Assembly (NCBI GenBank): GCA_018663035.1
Contig: JABJEX010000057.1
Location: 1 to 50,799, forward strand
Direction: 5' to 3'
Origin: Porticoccaceae bacterium
Lineage (GTDB): Bacteria > Pseudomonadota > Gammaproteobacteria > Pseudomonadales > Porticoccaceae
DNA: 50,799 bases
This document shows positions 43,924 through 50,799 of this stretch, in pieces (position 1 is the first letter of the stretch; each line of letters begins with the position of its first letter). Both the position numbers and the translations under genes were made by a program. The notes beneath the pieces were generated by a model, which was not told where the DNA came from, ran no database searches, and saw only the letters and a list, made by a program, of their open reading frames with translations.

Positions 43924-45996
43924 ATGGTCGCGCTTACGTCAATGGTTGATTACAACGTCGAAGAGGGCGTTGCAGTATTAACACTCAATAACCCCCCAGT
44001 TAATGCCCTGAGTCAGGGTGTTCGCCAGGGTTTAAAAGAGGGTGTTGAGAAGGCGTTGGATGATGTTGCTGTCGAGGCGATACTGATCTTCTGCGAAGGT
44101 CGGACCTTCATTGCCGGTGCTGATATTTCCGAGTTTTCCTCTGGGCCTATGGAGCCCAATTTCCATGCTGTGCTGTCGACTATGGACGCATCCCCTAAGC
44201 CCATAGTTGCGGCTATTCACGGGACTGCCCTCGGTGGTGGTCTTGAAACAGCACTCTGCTGCAACTATCGCGTTGCTGTGGGCAGTGCAAAGTTTGGTCT
44301 ACCGGAAGTCAATCTGGGTCTGTTGCCCGGCGCCGGTGGCACCCAGCGATTGCCCCGCGTGGTTGGCGTAGAAAAAACCCTCGCCATGGTCACCTCCGGT
44401 GTGCCGATTGGTGCAGCGGAAGCGTTTGAGCTAGGGCTTGTAGACAAGCTGGTTGATGGCGACCTGCGCGCCGAGGCCATGGCCTTTGCCGTGGCTAAAG
44501 CTGCTGAGGGCGGCTCGCACCCGCGGGTACGCGACAATGACGAAAAATTACAGAGTGCCAAAGACAACCCAGAAATTTTCGCGGCGACCCGCAAAATGCT
44601 GGCGCGCAAAACCCGTGGCTTTTTGGCGCCGGAATACAATATTCGCTGTATTGAAGCGGCGGTTAATCAGCCCTTTGATGAGGGTTTAAAAACCGAGGGC
44701 AAACTCTTTGCTGAGCTAATGGCTGGCCCTCAGTCCCAGGCCCAACAGTATTTCTTTTTCTCTGAGCGCCAAGCAGGCAAGGTGCCGGGGCTATCAGATG
44801 ATGCCAAAGAATTACCTATTGCCAAGGTGGGTGTTATTGGCGGAGGCCTAATGGGTGGAGGTATTTCCATGAACTTCGCCAATGTAGGTGTGCCCGTGAC
44901 CATCGTGGAAACCAATCAGGAAGCTCTGGATCGCGGCCTGGGTACTATCCGCAAGAACTATGAAAATACTGCACGCAAAGGCCGCCTGACAGAAGAGGCT
45001 GTGGAGCAGCGCTGTGGTCTGATTCAGGGTACGCTGGATATGTCAGATCTGGCGGACTGCGATCTGATTATCGAGGCAGTATTTGAAAATATGGCCGTCA
45101 AAAAAGATATCTTTACCCGTCTGGATGGCATTGCCAAGCAGGGCGCCATTCTTGCCTCAAATACCTCTGCGCTGGATCTCAATGAGATTGCCTCCGTCAC
45201 CAACAGGCCCGAGTCAGTGATCGGTCTGCATTTCTTCTCGCCGGCCAATGTAATGAAGCTGCTGGAAGTGGTGCGCGGGGCAAAAACTTCTGATGACGTG
45301 ATCAAAACCAGCATGGCACTGGCCAAACGTATCCGCAAAGTGGCGGTTCTGGTGGGCGTATGCCCAGGGTTTGTGGGCAACCGTATTCTGTTTGCCCGCC
45401 AGATCGAAGCCTCTAAACTGGCGCTTGAAGGTGCGCCAATCGAACAGGTCGACAGGGTGTTGTTTGATTTTGGCTTCCCTATGGGTGCATTCCAGATGGG
45501 CGACCTCGCTGGTCTAGACCTGGGTTGGGATAAAGATAACTCCAACCCAATGGATGTGAAAGACCGCCTCTGTGAACTGGGTCGTCGCGGTCAAAAGACT
45601 GCTGCAGGCTATTACGACTACGACGAGAATCGTATGCCAACCCCAGCTGCTGTTACCGCTGAGCTGTTTGCCGAAGTTGCCGCGGCTCAGGGTATTTCTC
45701 AGGCTGAGATTTCTGACCAAGAGATTCTCGATCGCTGCCTATTGCCCATGATCAATGAGGGGGCAAAAATTCTTGAAGAGGGCATCGCCGTGCGCGCTAG
45801 CGATATTGATGTGACCTATGTGTACGGCTACGGCTGGCCGGTTTATCGCGGTGGTCCAATGCACTACGCCAATACCATGGGATTAGATAAGGTGCTGGCG
45901 AAGATCCGCCACTACCACGAGACCACAGGCGATGATTTCTGGGCACCCAGCTCGCTACTAGTGTCGTTGGCAGAGCAGGGCAAGCGCTTTAAGTAA
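43924..45996 (+). CDS. Bifunctional enoyl-CoA hydratase/3-hydroxyacyl-CoA dehydrogenase
   Basis: 690-residue fused beta-oxidation enzyme. The N-terminal crotonase domain has both catalytic acids, E108 (GGGLE) and E128 (GLPEVNLG). The central NAD-binding domain begins GVIGGGLMGGGI (about 300-315), with SNTSALDLNEIA and GLHFFSPANVMKLLEVV, followed by C-terminal dehydrogenase domains. The length and domain spacing resemble the peroxisomal-type (EHHADH/FadN-like) enzyme more than E. coli FadB/FadJ (about 715-730). The thiolase that usually accompanies it is missing here. It heads a three-gene unit with operator copy 5 at its promoter. Confidence 0.93.
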   Translation: MVALTSMVDYNVEEGVAVLTLNNPPVNALSQGVRQGLKEGVEKALDDVAVEAILIFCEGRTFIAGADISEFSSGPMEPNFHAVLSTMDASPKPIVAAIHGTALGGGLETALCCNYRVAVGSAKFGLPEVNLGLLPGAGGTQRLPRVVGVEKTLAMVTSGVPIGAAEAFELGLVDKLVDGDLRAEAMAFAVAKAAEGGSHPRVRDNDEKLQSAKDNPEIFAATRKMLARKTRGFLAPEYNIRCIEAAVNQPFDEGLKTEGKLFAELMAGPQSQAQQYFFFSERQAGKVPGLSDDAKELPIAKVGVIGGGLMGGGISMNFANVGVPVTIVETNQEALDRGLGTIRKNYENTARKGRLTEEAVEQRCGLIQGTLDMSDLADCDLIIEAVFENMAVKKDIFTRLDGIAKQGAILASNTSALDLNEIASVTNRPESVIGLHFFSPANVMKLLEVVRGAKTSDDVIKTSMALAKRIRKVAVLVGVCPGFVGNRILFARQIEASKLALEGAPIEQVDRVLFDFGFPMGAFQMGDLAGLDLGWDKDNSNPMDVKDRLCELGRRGQKTAAGYYDYDENRMPTPAAVTAELFAEVAAAQGISQAEISDQEILDRCLLPMINEGAKILEEGIAVRASDIDVTYVYGYGWPVYRGGPMHYANTMGLDKVLAKIRHYHETTGDDFWAPSSLLVSLAEQGKRFK

Positions 45997-46021
45997 TCGA
46001 ACCAAACGAGGGGAGAGGGTA

Positions 46022-46990
46022 ATGAAAACGCGTATTACAGAGCTTTTGGGTATTGAACATCCGATTATTCAGGGCGGTATGCACCATGTCGGCCTGGCTG
46101 AGATGGCGGCTGCTGTATCCAATGCCGGCGGTTTGGGCATTATCACAGGTCTGACTCAGGGGACGCCGGAAAAGCTGGCGGCAGAAATTGCTCGCTGCAA
46201 AACAATGACTGACAAACCCTTTGGCGTGAATATCACTTTTCTGCCCTCTATGACACCACCGGATTATCCAGGTCTGATTCAGGCGGTGATAGATGGCGGT
46301 GTAAAGGTTGTTGAAACGGCCGGCAATAACCCGGCCCCCTATATGCCTGCGCTAAAAGAGGCCGGTATTATAGTCATTCATAAATGCACCGCAGTTCGCC
46401 ACGCGCTCAAAGCAGAAAAGGTCGGCTGTGATGCGGTTTCTGTGGATGGCTTTGAATGTGGCGGCCACCCTGGTGAGGACGATATTCCCAACTTTATTCT
46501 GCTGCCCAGGGCCGCGGATGAGTTGACGATTCCTTTCGTATCCTCCGGTGGGATGGCAGATGCTCGCAGTCTGGTGGCCTCGCTGGCGATGGGTGCCGAG
46601 GGTATGAATATGGGCACACGTTTTATCGCCACCAAAGAGGCGCCAGTACACGACAATGTAAAGGCGGCGATTCTGGCAGCCACTGAATTGGATACTCGTC
46701 TGGTAATGCGTCCACTGCGCAATACCGAGCGTGTGTTGAATAACCCTGCGGTCGAGCGACTGCTGGAAAAAGAAAAAGCCCTGGGAGCGGATATTAAGTT
46801 TGAGGATATTCTTCCAGAAGTGGCCGGTGTTTACCCCAGGATTATGAAAGAGGGTGATATGGATGCCGGCGCCTGGTCCTGTGGTATGGTGGCTGGACTG
46901 ATAAACGATGTTCCGACGGTTAAAGAGCTGATAGACCGAATTATGTCTGAAGCCGATAGCCTGATCAAAGAGCGCTTGGCTGGGCTTTGA
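46022..46990 (+). CDS. NADH:quinone reductase / nitronate monooxygenase-family flavoprotein
   Basis: 322-residue FMN TIM-barrel protein. IIQGGMHHVGLAEMAAAVSNAGGLGI at the N-terminus and SSGGMADARSLVASLAMGAEGMNMGTRF later are family motifs. The segment DGFECGGHPGEDD (142-154) is, from memory, the signature of the group typified by P. aeruginosa PA1024, re-identified as an NADH:quinone reductase rather than a true nitronate monooxygenase. It lies 25 bases after the beta-oxidation gene with a GGGGAGAGGG ribosome site. Its role may be handling quinone-like or enone side products. Confidence 0.85.
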   Translation: MKTRITELLGIEHPIIQGGMHHVGLAEMAAAVSNAGGLGIITGLTQGTPEKLAAEIARCKTMTDKPFGVNITFLPSMTPPDYPGLIQAVIDGGVKVVETAGNNPAPYMPALKEAGIIVIHKCTAVRHALKAEKVGCDAVSVDGFECGGHPGEDDIPNFILLPRAADELTIPFVSSGGMADARSLVASLAMGAEGMNMGTRFIATKEAPVHDNVKAAILAATELDTRLVMRPLRNTERVLNNPAVERLLEKEKALGADIKFEDILPEVAGVYPRIMKEGDMDAGAWSCGMVAGLINDVPTVKELIDRIMSEADSLIKERLAGL

Positions 46991-47032
46991 CAGAAACACA
47001 ATAAAAATAATAAGACTTAAAAAGAAGGAAAT

Positions 47033-48070
47033 ATGTCTGCAGTAGATTCATTAGATGAAACGCTTTTGGCCAGTTATCTCGAGGCCAACATTGAGACGTT
47101 TAGGGGGCCTTTAACTGCCAGCAAATTTGCTGGTGGTCAATCAAATCCCACCTTTAAAATTGATGCGGCCTCTGGTTCTTATGTACTGCGGCGTCAACCA
47201 CCGGGCAAGTTATTGAAGTCTGCCCATGCAGTGGACAGAGAGTACCGAGTTCTGGCCGCCCTTGCAGAAACAGATGTGCCAGTCGCCAAGGTTTATCATC
47301 TCTGTGAAGACCCTGAGGTCATTGGCTCCATGTTTTATATTATGGAATTCTGCGATGGCAATGTGCACTGGGATTCGGCGTTAGAAAATGTTTCTAGCAA
47401 CCAGCTGCGTGCCCATATGTATGATGAGATGAGCCGAGTTATGGCAGCGATTCACTCCGTGGATCTAGACCGGGTAGGTCTTGCAGACTACGGTCGCCCC
47501 GGCAATTATTTTCAGCGGCAATATGATCGCTGGAGTGCTCAGTACAAGGCCTCTGAGTTAAAGCCCATTGCTGAAATGGACGAGGTAATAGCGTGGTTGG
47601 GTAATAATATTCCCGAGGATGATGGCAAGGTATCACTGGTTCATGGCGACTACCGCCTAGATAACCTGATGTTTAGCTCAGATAATCAGCGCGTAATTGC
47701 GGTGCTAGATTGGGAGCTATCAACCCTTGGTCACCCCTATGCAGATCTGGCCTATCAGTGCATGGGTATGAGGTTGCCCTCTGGTAATGGTCCTGGAGCC
47801 TCTTCTGGTCTGCTTGGAATCGACGCGCAGGCGCTGGGTATTCCTGGCGAACAGGCGTATATCGACAGCTACTGTCAGCGTATGGGTATCGACCGGCTAG
47901 ACAATTGGAATTTTTATCTGGCCTTTAGCTTTTTCCGTTTGGCGGCTATTGCTCAGGGTGTGGCCAAGCGTGCAGCTGATGGCAATGCCTCAAGCAAGGC
48001 AGCCGGTGGTATTGCCACTATGGTTCAGCCTATAGCTGTGAACGCACTGGCGATTATTAATGGTCGGTAG
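47033..48070 (+). CDS. Aminoglycoside-phosphotransferase-fold kinase (ACAD10/11 N-domain-like)
   Basis: 345-residue kinase-like protein. The catalytic loop HGDYRLDN (204-211, catalytic D206) and metal-binding Asp226 in LDWELSTLGHPYADLAY are intact, as is the N-lobe RRQPPGKLLKSAHAVDREYRVL. This pattern is that of the kinase domain joined to acyl-CoA dehydrogenase in animal ACAD10/11, which phosphorylates 4-hydroxyacyl-CoA before elimination. A matching stand-alone dehydrogenase is encoded at 28433. It is therefore unlikely to be a drug-resistance gene. It is the last gene of the operon; an array of short repeats follows. Confidence 0.85.
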   Translation: MSAVDSLDETLLASYLEANIETFRGPLTASKFAGGQSNPTFKIDAASGSYVLRRQPPGKLLKSAHAVDREYRVLAALAETDVPVAKVYHLCEDPEVIGSMFYIMEFCDGNVHWDSALENVSSNQLRAHMYDEMSRVMAAIHSVDLDRVGLADYGRPGNYFQRQYDRWSAQYKASELKPIAEMDEVIAWLGNNIPEDDGKVSLVHGDYRLDNLMFSSDNQRVIAVLDWELSTLGHPYADLAYQCMGMRLPSGNGPGASSGLLGIDAQALGIPGEQAYIDSYCQRMGIDRLDNWNFYLAFSFFRLAAIAQGVAKRAADGNASSKAAGGIATMVQPIAVNALAIINGR

Positions 48071-48086
48071 TTTGGAGCTTTTGATC

Positions 48087-48200
48087 CGCTGAAGGCTCTT
48101 TATTCGCTGAAGGCTCTCTATCCCCGCTGAAGGCTCTCTATCCCCGCTGAAGGCTCTTGATCCGCTGAGGGCTCTTTATCTTCTAACGGCTCTTTACCCC
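48087..48200. repeat. Tandem repeat of an 18-20 bp unit
   Basis: Five clear units and a sixth degenerate one, built on CGCTGAAGGCTCTCTATCCC; units at 48105 and 48125 are identical. Unit length alternates between 18 and 20. The last unit runs into the 3' end of the CaiB gene, including its stop codon. It lies between two converging genes. Spacing is far too short for CRISPR; it looks like slippage-generated repeats or a termination zone without T tracts. Confidence 0.8.
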
Positions 48201-49372
48201 AGTGCGCCGGAGTCCTTGGCGGCTTGAATGGCGGCTTTGTCAAAACCTAGCTCTTCGAGGACCTGTTGGTTGTGCTGCCCAAGTATGGCGCCTATCGCCT
48301 CATATTTTGGTTTGGATTTAGAGAACTTGATGGGGCTGCCAATCTGTTTCTGGGTGCTGTTGTCATGAGTTTTTACATCCACCACTAGGTCTCTTGCAGC
48401 GATAAGGTCGCTGGCGCAGGCTTCCGCGAAGCTCAGCACAGGTTCTACGCAACAGTCTTTGTCATCAAAAATCTCTACCCATTCTGCCAGGGGCTTTTGC
48501 TCAATGATGGCGTCGATTTTTTGTCTCAGCTTGGTCTGAGCTTCCGCGTCCATGGGATTGGCTAGCTCGAGCAGGGAGCTGTCGCCCAGAGTGGCGCAGA
48601 GCTGCTGAAAAAACTGCGGTTCTAAGCTGCCAATACTCAGGTAGCGGTTGTCTGCGGTGCGATAGTAATCATAGAAGCTGCCGCCATTAAGATTGGTGCC
48701 GCCAGCAAGAGGCTCTTGATCAGCAGCTAGATAACCAGAACCAAACAGGCTATTCATAGCGAACATAGAATCAGTCATGCTGATATCCACATGCTGTCCT
48801 TCACCGGTTATATGCCGCTGGTTAACGGCTGCCAAAATACCAATAACGCCATGAAGCGAGCCTCCGGCAAGATCGGCAATGGGCATTCCCATAATTGGTG
48901 TACGCTCCCCCTGGCGACCCGAGTAGCCGTTGAGGCCTGACAGAGAGAGATAGTTATTATCATGTCCGGCGCGATCACTGTAGGGTCCAGTTTGGCCATA
49001 GCCAGTAATCGAGCAATAAATAATATCCGGCTTAATCTCGCAGAGCTGTTGATAGCCGAGACCAAAGCGCTCCATTACGCCGGGGCGGAACTGTTCGATA
49101 ACAATGTCGTAGTCCGCGACTAGCTGTTTGGCTATTGCCACCGCCTCAGGTTTTTTTAGGTCTAGCCCTATAGAGCGCTTGTTGCGATTTAAAAGGCCAT
49201 GCCCGGTTGAGGTTCCGTCAGCATAGGGGCCCATGGCGCGAACCATGTCGGCACGAGTCGGGGATTCCACTCTTAGAACCTCTGCGCCCATATCGGCCAG
49301 CATCATAGTGGCAAAGGGGCCTGGAACCAGGGTGGTAAAGTCGAGTATTTTTAAGTTTTCTAATGGGCGCAT
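48194..49372 (-). CDS. CaiB/BaiF family protein, alpha-methylacyl-CoA racemase-like
   Basis: 392-residue family III CoA-transferase fold. The general catalytic Asp is D167 (MPIADLAGG). H137 in GHDNNYLSLSG lies 30 residues before it, exactly the His126/Asp156 spacing of mycobacterial alpha-methylacyl-CoA racemase; formyl-CoA transferases lack this His. Racemase activity on 2-methyl-branched acyl-CoA is therefore favoured over CoA transfer. In the island this would prepare branched or steroid-type side chains for beta-oxidation. The ribosome site is weak. It converges with the kinase operon. Confidence 0.85.
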   Translation of the reverse strand: MRPLENLKILDFTTLVPGPFATMMLADMGAEVLRVESPTRADMVRAMGPYADGTSTGHGLLNRNKRSIGLDLKKPEAVAIAKQLVADYDIVIEQFRPGVMERFGLGYQQLCEIKPDIIYCSITGYGQTGPYSDRAGHDNNYLSLSGLNGYSGRQGERTPIMGMPIADLAGGSLHGVIGILAAVNQRHITGEGQHVDISMTDSMFAMNSLFGSGYLAADQEPLAGGTNLNGGSFYDYYRTADNRYLSIGSLEPQFFQQLCATLGDSSLLELANPMDAEAQTKLRQKIDAIIEQKPLAEWVEIFDDKDCCVEPVLSFAEACASDLIAARDLVVDVKTHDNSTQKQIGSPIKFSKSKPKYEAIGAILGQHNQQVLEELGFDKAAIQAAKDSGALG

Positions 49373-49501
49373 AGGTATATTTTTTTATAGTTATAAATTC
49401 TGAAACAGCCAGAGTATAAGGCCTTGAGGCGATTGGAGATATACAAAATCACAAAAATTATCTATCATTGCGCCTCTCTTATTGTGATCTGGAAACAAGC
49501 T

Positions 49502-50122
49502 ATGGCAGAGCAAAAAGCCACCAATGTGCACTGGCATGATGGCGAGGTTACCCGAGCAGACCGCCATAGGCTATTGGGTCAAAAAGGTGCCACGCTTTGG
49601 TTTACTGGGCTGTCTGGTAGCGGCAAGAGTACAGTGGCCGTAGCTCTGGAGCAGGCACTGTATGAGCGAGGCAAGCTAACATACAGATTAGATGGCGATA
49701 ATGTGCGGCTGGGTATCAATAAAAACCTCGGCTTCAGCGCAGAGGATCGCACCGAGAACATCCGTCGCATTGGCGAGATCGCTAAATTATTTGTCGACTC
49801 TGGTGTGATTGCGCTGTCTAGCTTTATCAGCCCTTACAGAGCTGATCGCGATCGTGTTCGCCAGCTTCATGCTGAATCTGATTACCCATTTATTGAGATC
49901 TTTGTCGACTGTTCGTTGGCGGAAGCTGAGGCTAGAGATCCCAAAGGCCTGTATAAAAAAGCGCGTGCCGGAGAGATTGCAAACTTTACTGGTATAGATG
50001 ACCCCTACGAGGAACCGCAGGCACCTGAAATTCATCTTCACACGGATCAAATGAGCCTTGAACAGGAGGTAGAGATTATTATCGACTATCTTCATCAGCA
50101 GGGCCTTATTGCCGATATATAA
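49502..50122 (+). CDS. cysC: Adenylylsulfate kinase
   Basis: 206-residue APS kinase making PAPS from APS and ATP. The P-loop GLSGSGKST is at 36-44, followed by RLDGDNVRLGINKNLGFS, ENIRRIGE and SSFISPYRADRD, all typical. The open frame starts at 49424, but the ATG at 49502 gives the family N-terminus (NVHWHDGEVTR). It precedes sat by 72 bases, so the two likely form a sulfate-activation unit. Its location next to a sulfatase-rich island may be coincidental, since released sulfate can enter this route. Confidence 0.95.
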   Translation: MAEQKATNVHWHDGEVTRADRHRLLGQKGATLWFTGLSGSGKSTVAVALEQALYERGKLTYRLDGDNVRLGINKNLGFSAEDRTENIRRIGEIAKLFVDSGVIALSSFISPYRADRDRVRQLHAESDYPFIEIFVDCSLAEAEARDPKGLYKKARAGEIANFTGIDDPYEEPQAPEIHLHTDQMSLEQEVEIIIDYLHQQGLIADI

Positions 50123-50194
50123 CGCCGCCGATACTGACTGCCAAGAAGGTAGTTGCAACTTGTTTTTGACCCCCCCTAATCAGGAGATATAACT

Positions 50195-50799
50195 TTGATC
50201 AAGCCCCATGGCTCAGATACCCTCAATTCGCTGCTAGTTACCGACACAGAGCAGCGACAGCAACTGTTAGCCGAAGCCGAAAGCTTACCCTCTATTGTGC
50301 TTAGTTCAGCCGCTGCCGCCAATGCGGTGATGCTGGGAGCAGGTTACTTTAACCCGCTGACGGGCTTTATGAATCTGGCTGATTCTCTCTCGGTGGCAGA
50401 GACACTGCATACAGCTGATGGGCTTTTTTGGCCTGTGCCTGTGGTAAATCTGGTAGAGGATCTAAGTTCTATAGCTGGTGCCAACCGCATTGCGCTGCGC
50501 GACCCCAATACTGAGGGCAACCCCGTAATGGCTGTGATGGATATCAGTGCTATTGAAACTGTAACTGATGCACAGATTGAGCTGATGGCGCGCGAGATCT
50601 TTGGTACTTTGGATTCCGAGCACCCCGGTGTAGCCACGTTTACCAACCTTGGGCGCAATTTGCTATCGGGCGATATTCAGGTTTTAAGCCTCAGCTATTT
50701 TCAGGCAGATTTTCCCGAGACCTTTCGCACTGCGACCGAAATTCGCGACGAAATTGCTCAGCGCGGCTGGCAAAAAGTTGTAGCCTTCCAAACCCGCAA
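50195..50799 (+). CDS. sat: Sulfate adenylyltransferase (single-chain Sat), 3' truncated by window end
   Basis: 201 complete codons of the monomeric ATP-sulfurylase type. The N-terminal PUA-like part has SSAAAANAVMLGAGYFNPLTGF, and RIALRDPNTEGNPVMAVMDI follows. The frame reaches VVAFQTR and breaks at the border, just where the ATP-binding QTRNPxHRAHE motif is expected. The start is TTG at 50195, supported by a CAGGAG ribosome site at 50181-50186; an upstream ATG is absent. It makes APS from sulfate for the CysC protein upstream. Confidence 0.9.
   Translation, partial: MIKPHGSDTLNSLLVTDTEQRQQLLAEAESLPSIVLSSAAAANAVMLGAGYFNPLTGFMNLADSLSVAETLHTADGLFWPVPVVNLVEDLSSIAGANRIALRDPNTEGNPVMAVMDISAIETVTDAQIELMAREIFGTLDSEHPGVATFTNLGRNLLSGDIQVLSLSYFQADFPETFRTATEIRDEIAQRGWQKVVAFQTR

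Noticed and set aside
45024-45545. 173-residue minus-strand open frame inside the beta-oxidation gene
   Set aside because: It lies opposite the conserved NAD-binding domain; Ser/Ala-rich nonsense typical of antisense frames.
46352-46999. 215-residue minus-strand open frame opposite the NADH:quinone reductase gene
   Set aside because: It is a shadow of a well-conserved flavoprotein on the plus strand; its translation has no domain and no ribosome site.
47033-48070. Aminoglycoside resistance kinase
   Set aside because: The fold is shared, but motifs and neighbours match the ACAD10/11 kinase branch rather than drug phosphotransferases.
48087-48200. CRISPR array
   Set aside because: Units of 18-20 bp are directly adjacent with no spacers, and no cas genes are present.
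18962-49372. Recent horizontal acquisition of the island (integrase, transposase, attachment repeats)
   Set aside because: No integrase, IS element or flanking direct repeat is visible; the nearby tRNA-Ala is followed by a normal terminator with no repeated 3' end found by eye.

Overview
The window looks like a chromosomal segment of a free-living, probably marine gammaproteobacterium. The ruvC-ruvA-ruvB-ybgC-tolQRAB-pal-cpoB-queE-queC order followed by tRNA-Lys is the classic gammaproteobacterial arrangement. The catabolic load (sulfatases, PQQ dehydrogenase, CaiB, ACAD11-like proteins, crotonases) suggests a Cellvibrionales-type marine lineage; that placement is inference from gene content only.

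Layout. 1-9.4 kb: housekeeping block with the end of an Ala/Glu then Lys/Ala-rich protein, Holliday-junction genes, the Tol-Pal envelope system, two queuosine genes and tRNA-Lys. 9.4-13.5 kb: an ECF sigma/FecR pair without an adjacent TonB receptor, an MFS transporter, and a LapG-family protein that has lost two of three catalytic residues. 13.6-18.8 kb: gltX, a membrane His-box hydroxylase resembling alkylglycerol monooxygenase, tRNA-Ala, an orphan Rieske oxygenase and a secreted helical-repeat protein. 18.9-49.4 kb: a large lipid or xenobiotic catabolic island. 49.5 kb to the end: cysC and a truncated sat (sulfate activation).

The island holds two formylglycine-type sulfatases, a FATP-type acyl-CoA synthetase, three crotonase-fold proteins (one with the dienoyl-CoA isomerase acidic triad, one fused to 3-hydroxyacyl-CoA dehydrogenase), an acyl-CoA dehydrogenase and a separate kinase-like protein that together resemble a split version of animal ACAD10/11, an alpha-methylacyl-CoA racemase-like CaiB protein, two SDRs, an Old Yellow Enzyme, a PQQ/heme dehydrogenase, HCCA-isomerase-like proteins, two unusual GST-like proteins and an acyl-CoA carboxyltransferase. 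Together they suggest desulfation or oxidation, CoA activation and modified beta-oxidation of an awkward (branched, unsaturated, hydroxylated or sulfated) acyl substrate. The substrate cannot be read from the sequence.

The main discovery is a shared 17-bp imperfect palindrome, TGNCAY-N5-RTGNCA. It occurs in five promoter regions of this island (18903, 25167, 25777, 35354, 43870), each 37-56 bp from a start codon, with a weaker sixth copy at 37014. It appears to join the scattered operons into one regulon. The only TetR-family regulator in the window (33564-34163) lies downstream of one of these sites and is the natural candidate, which would make it autoregulated. No CRISPR array, insertion sequence, prophage or origin was seen.
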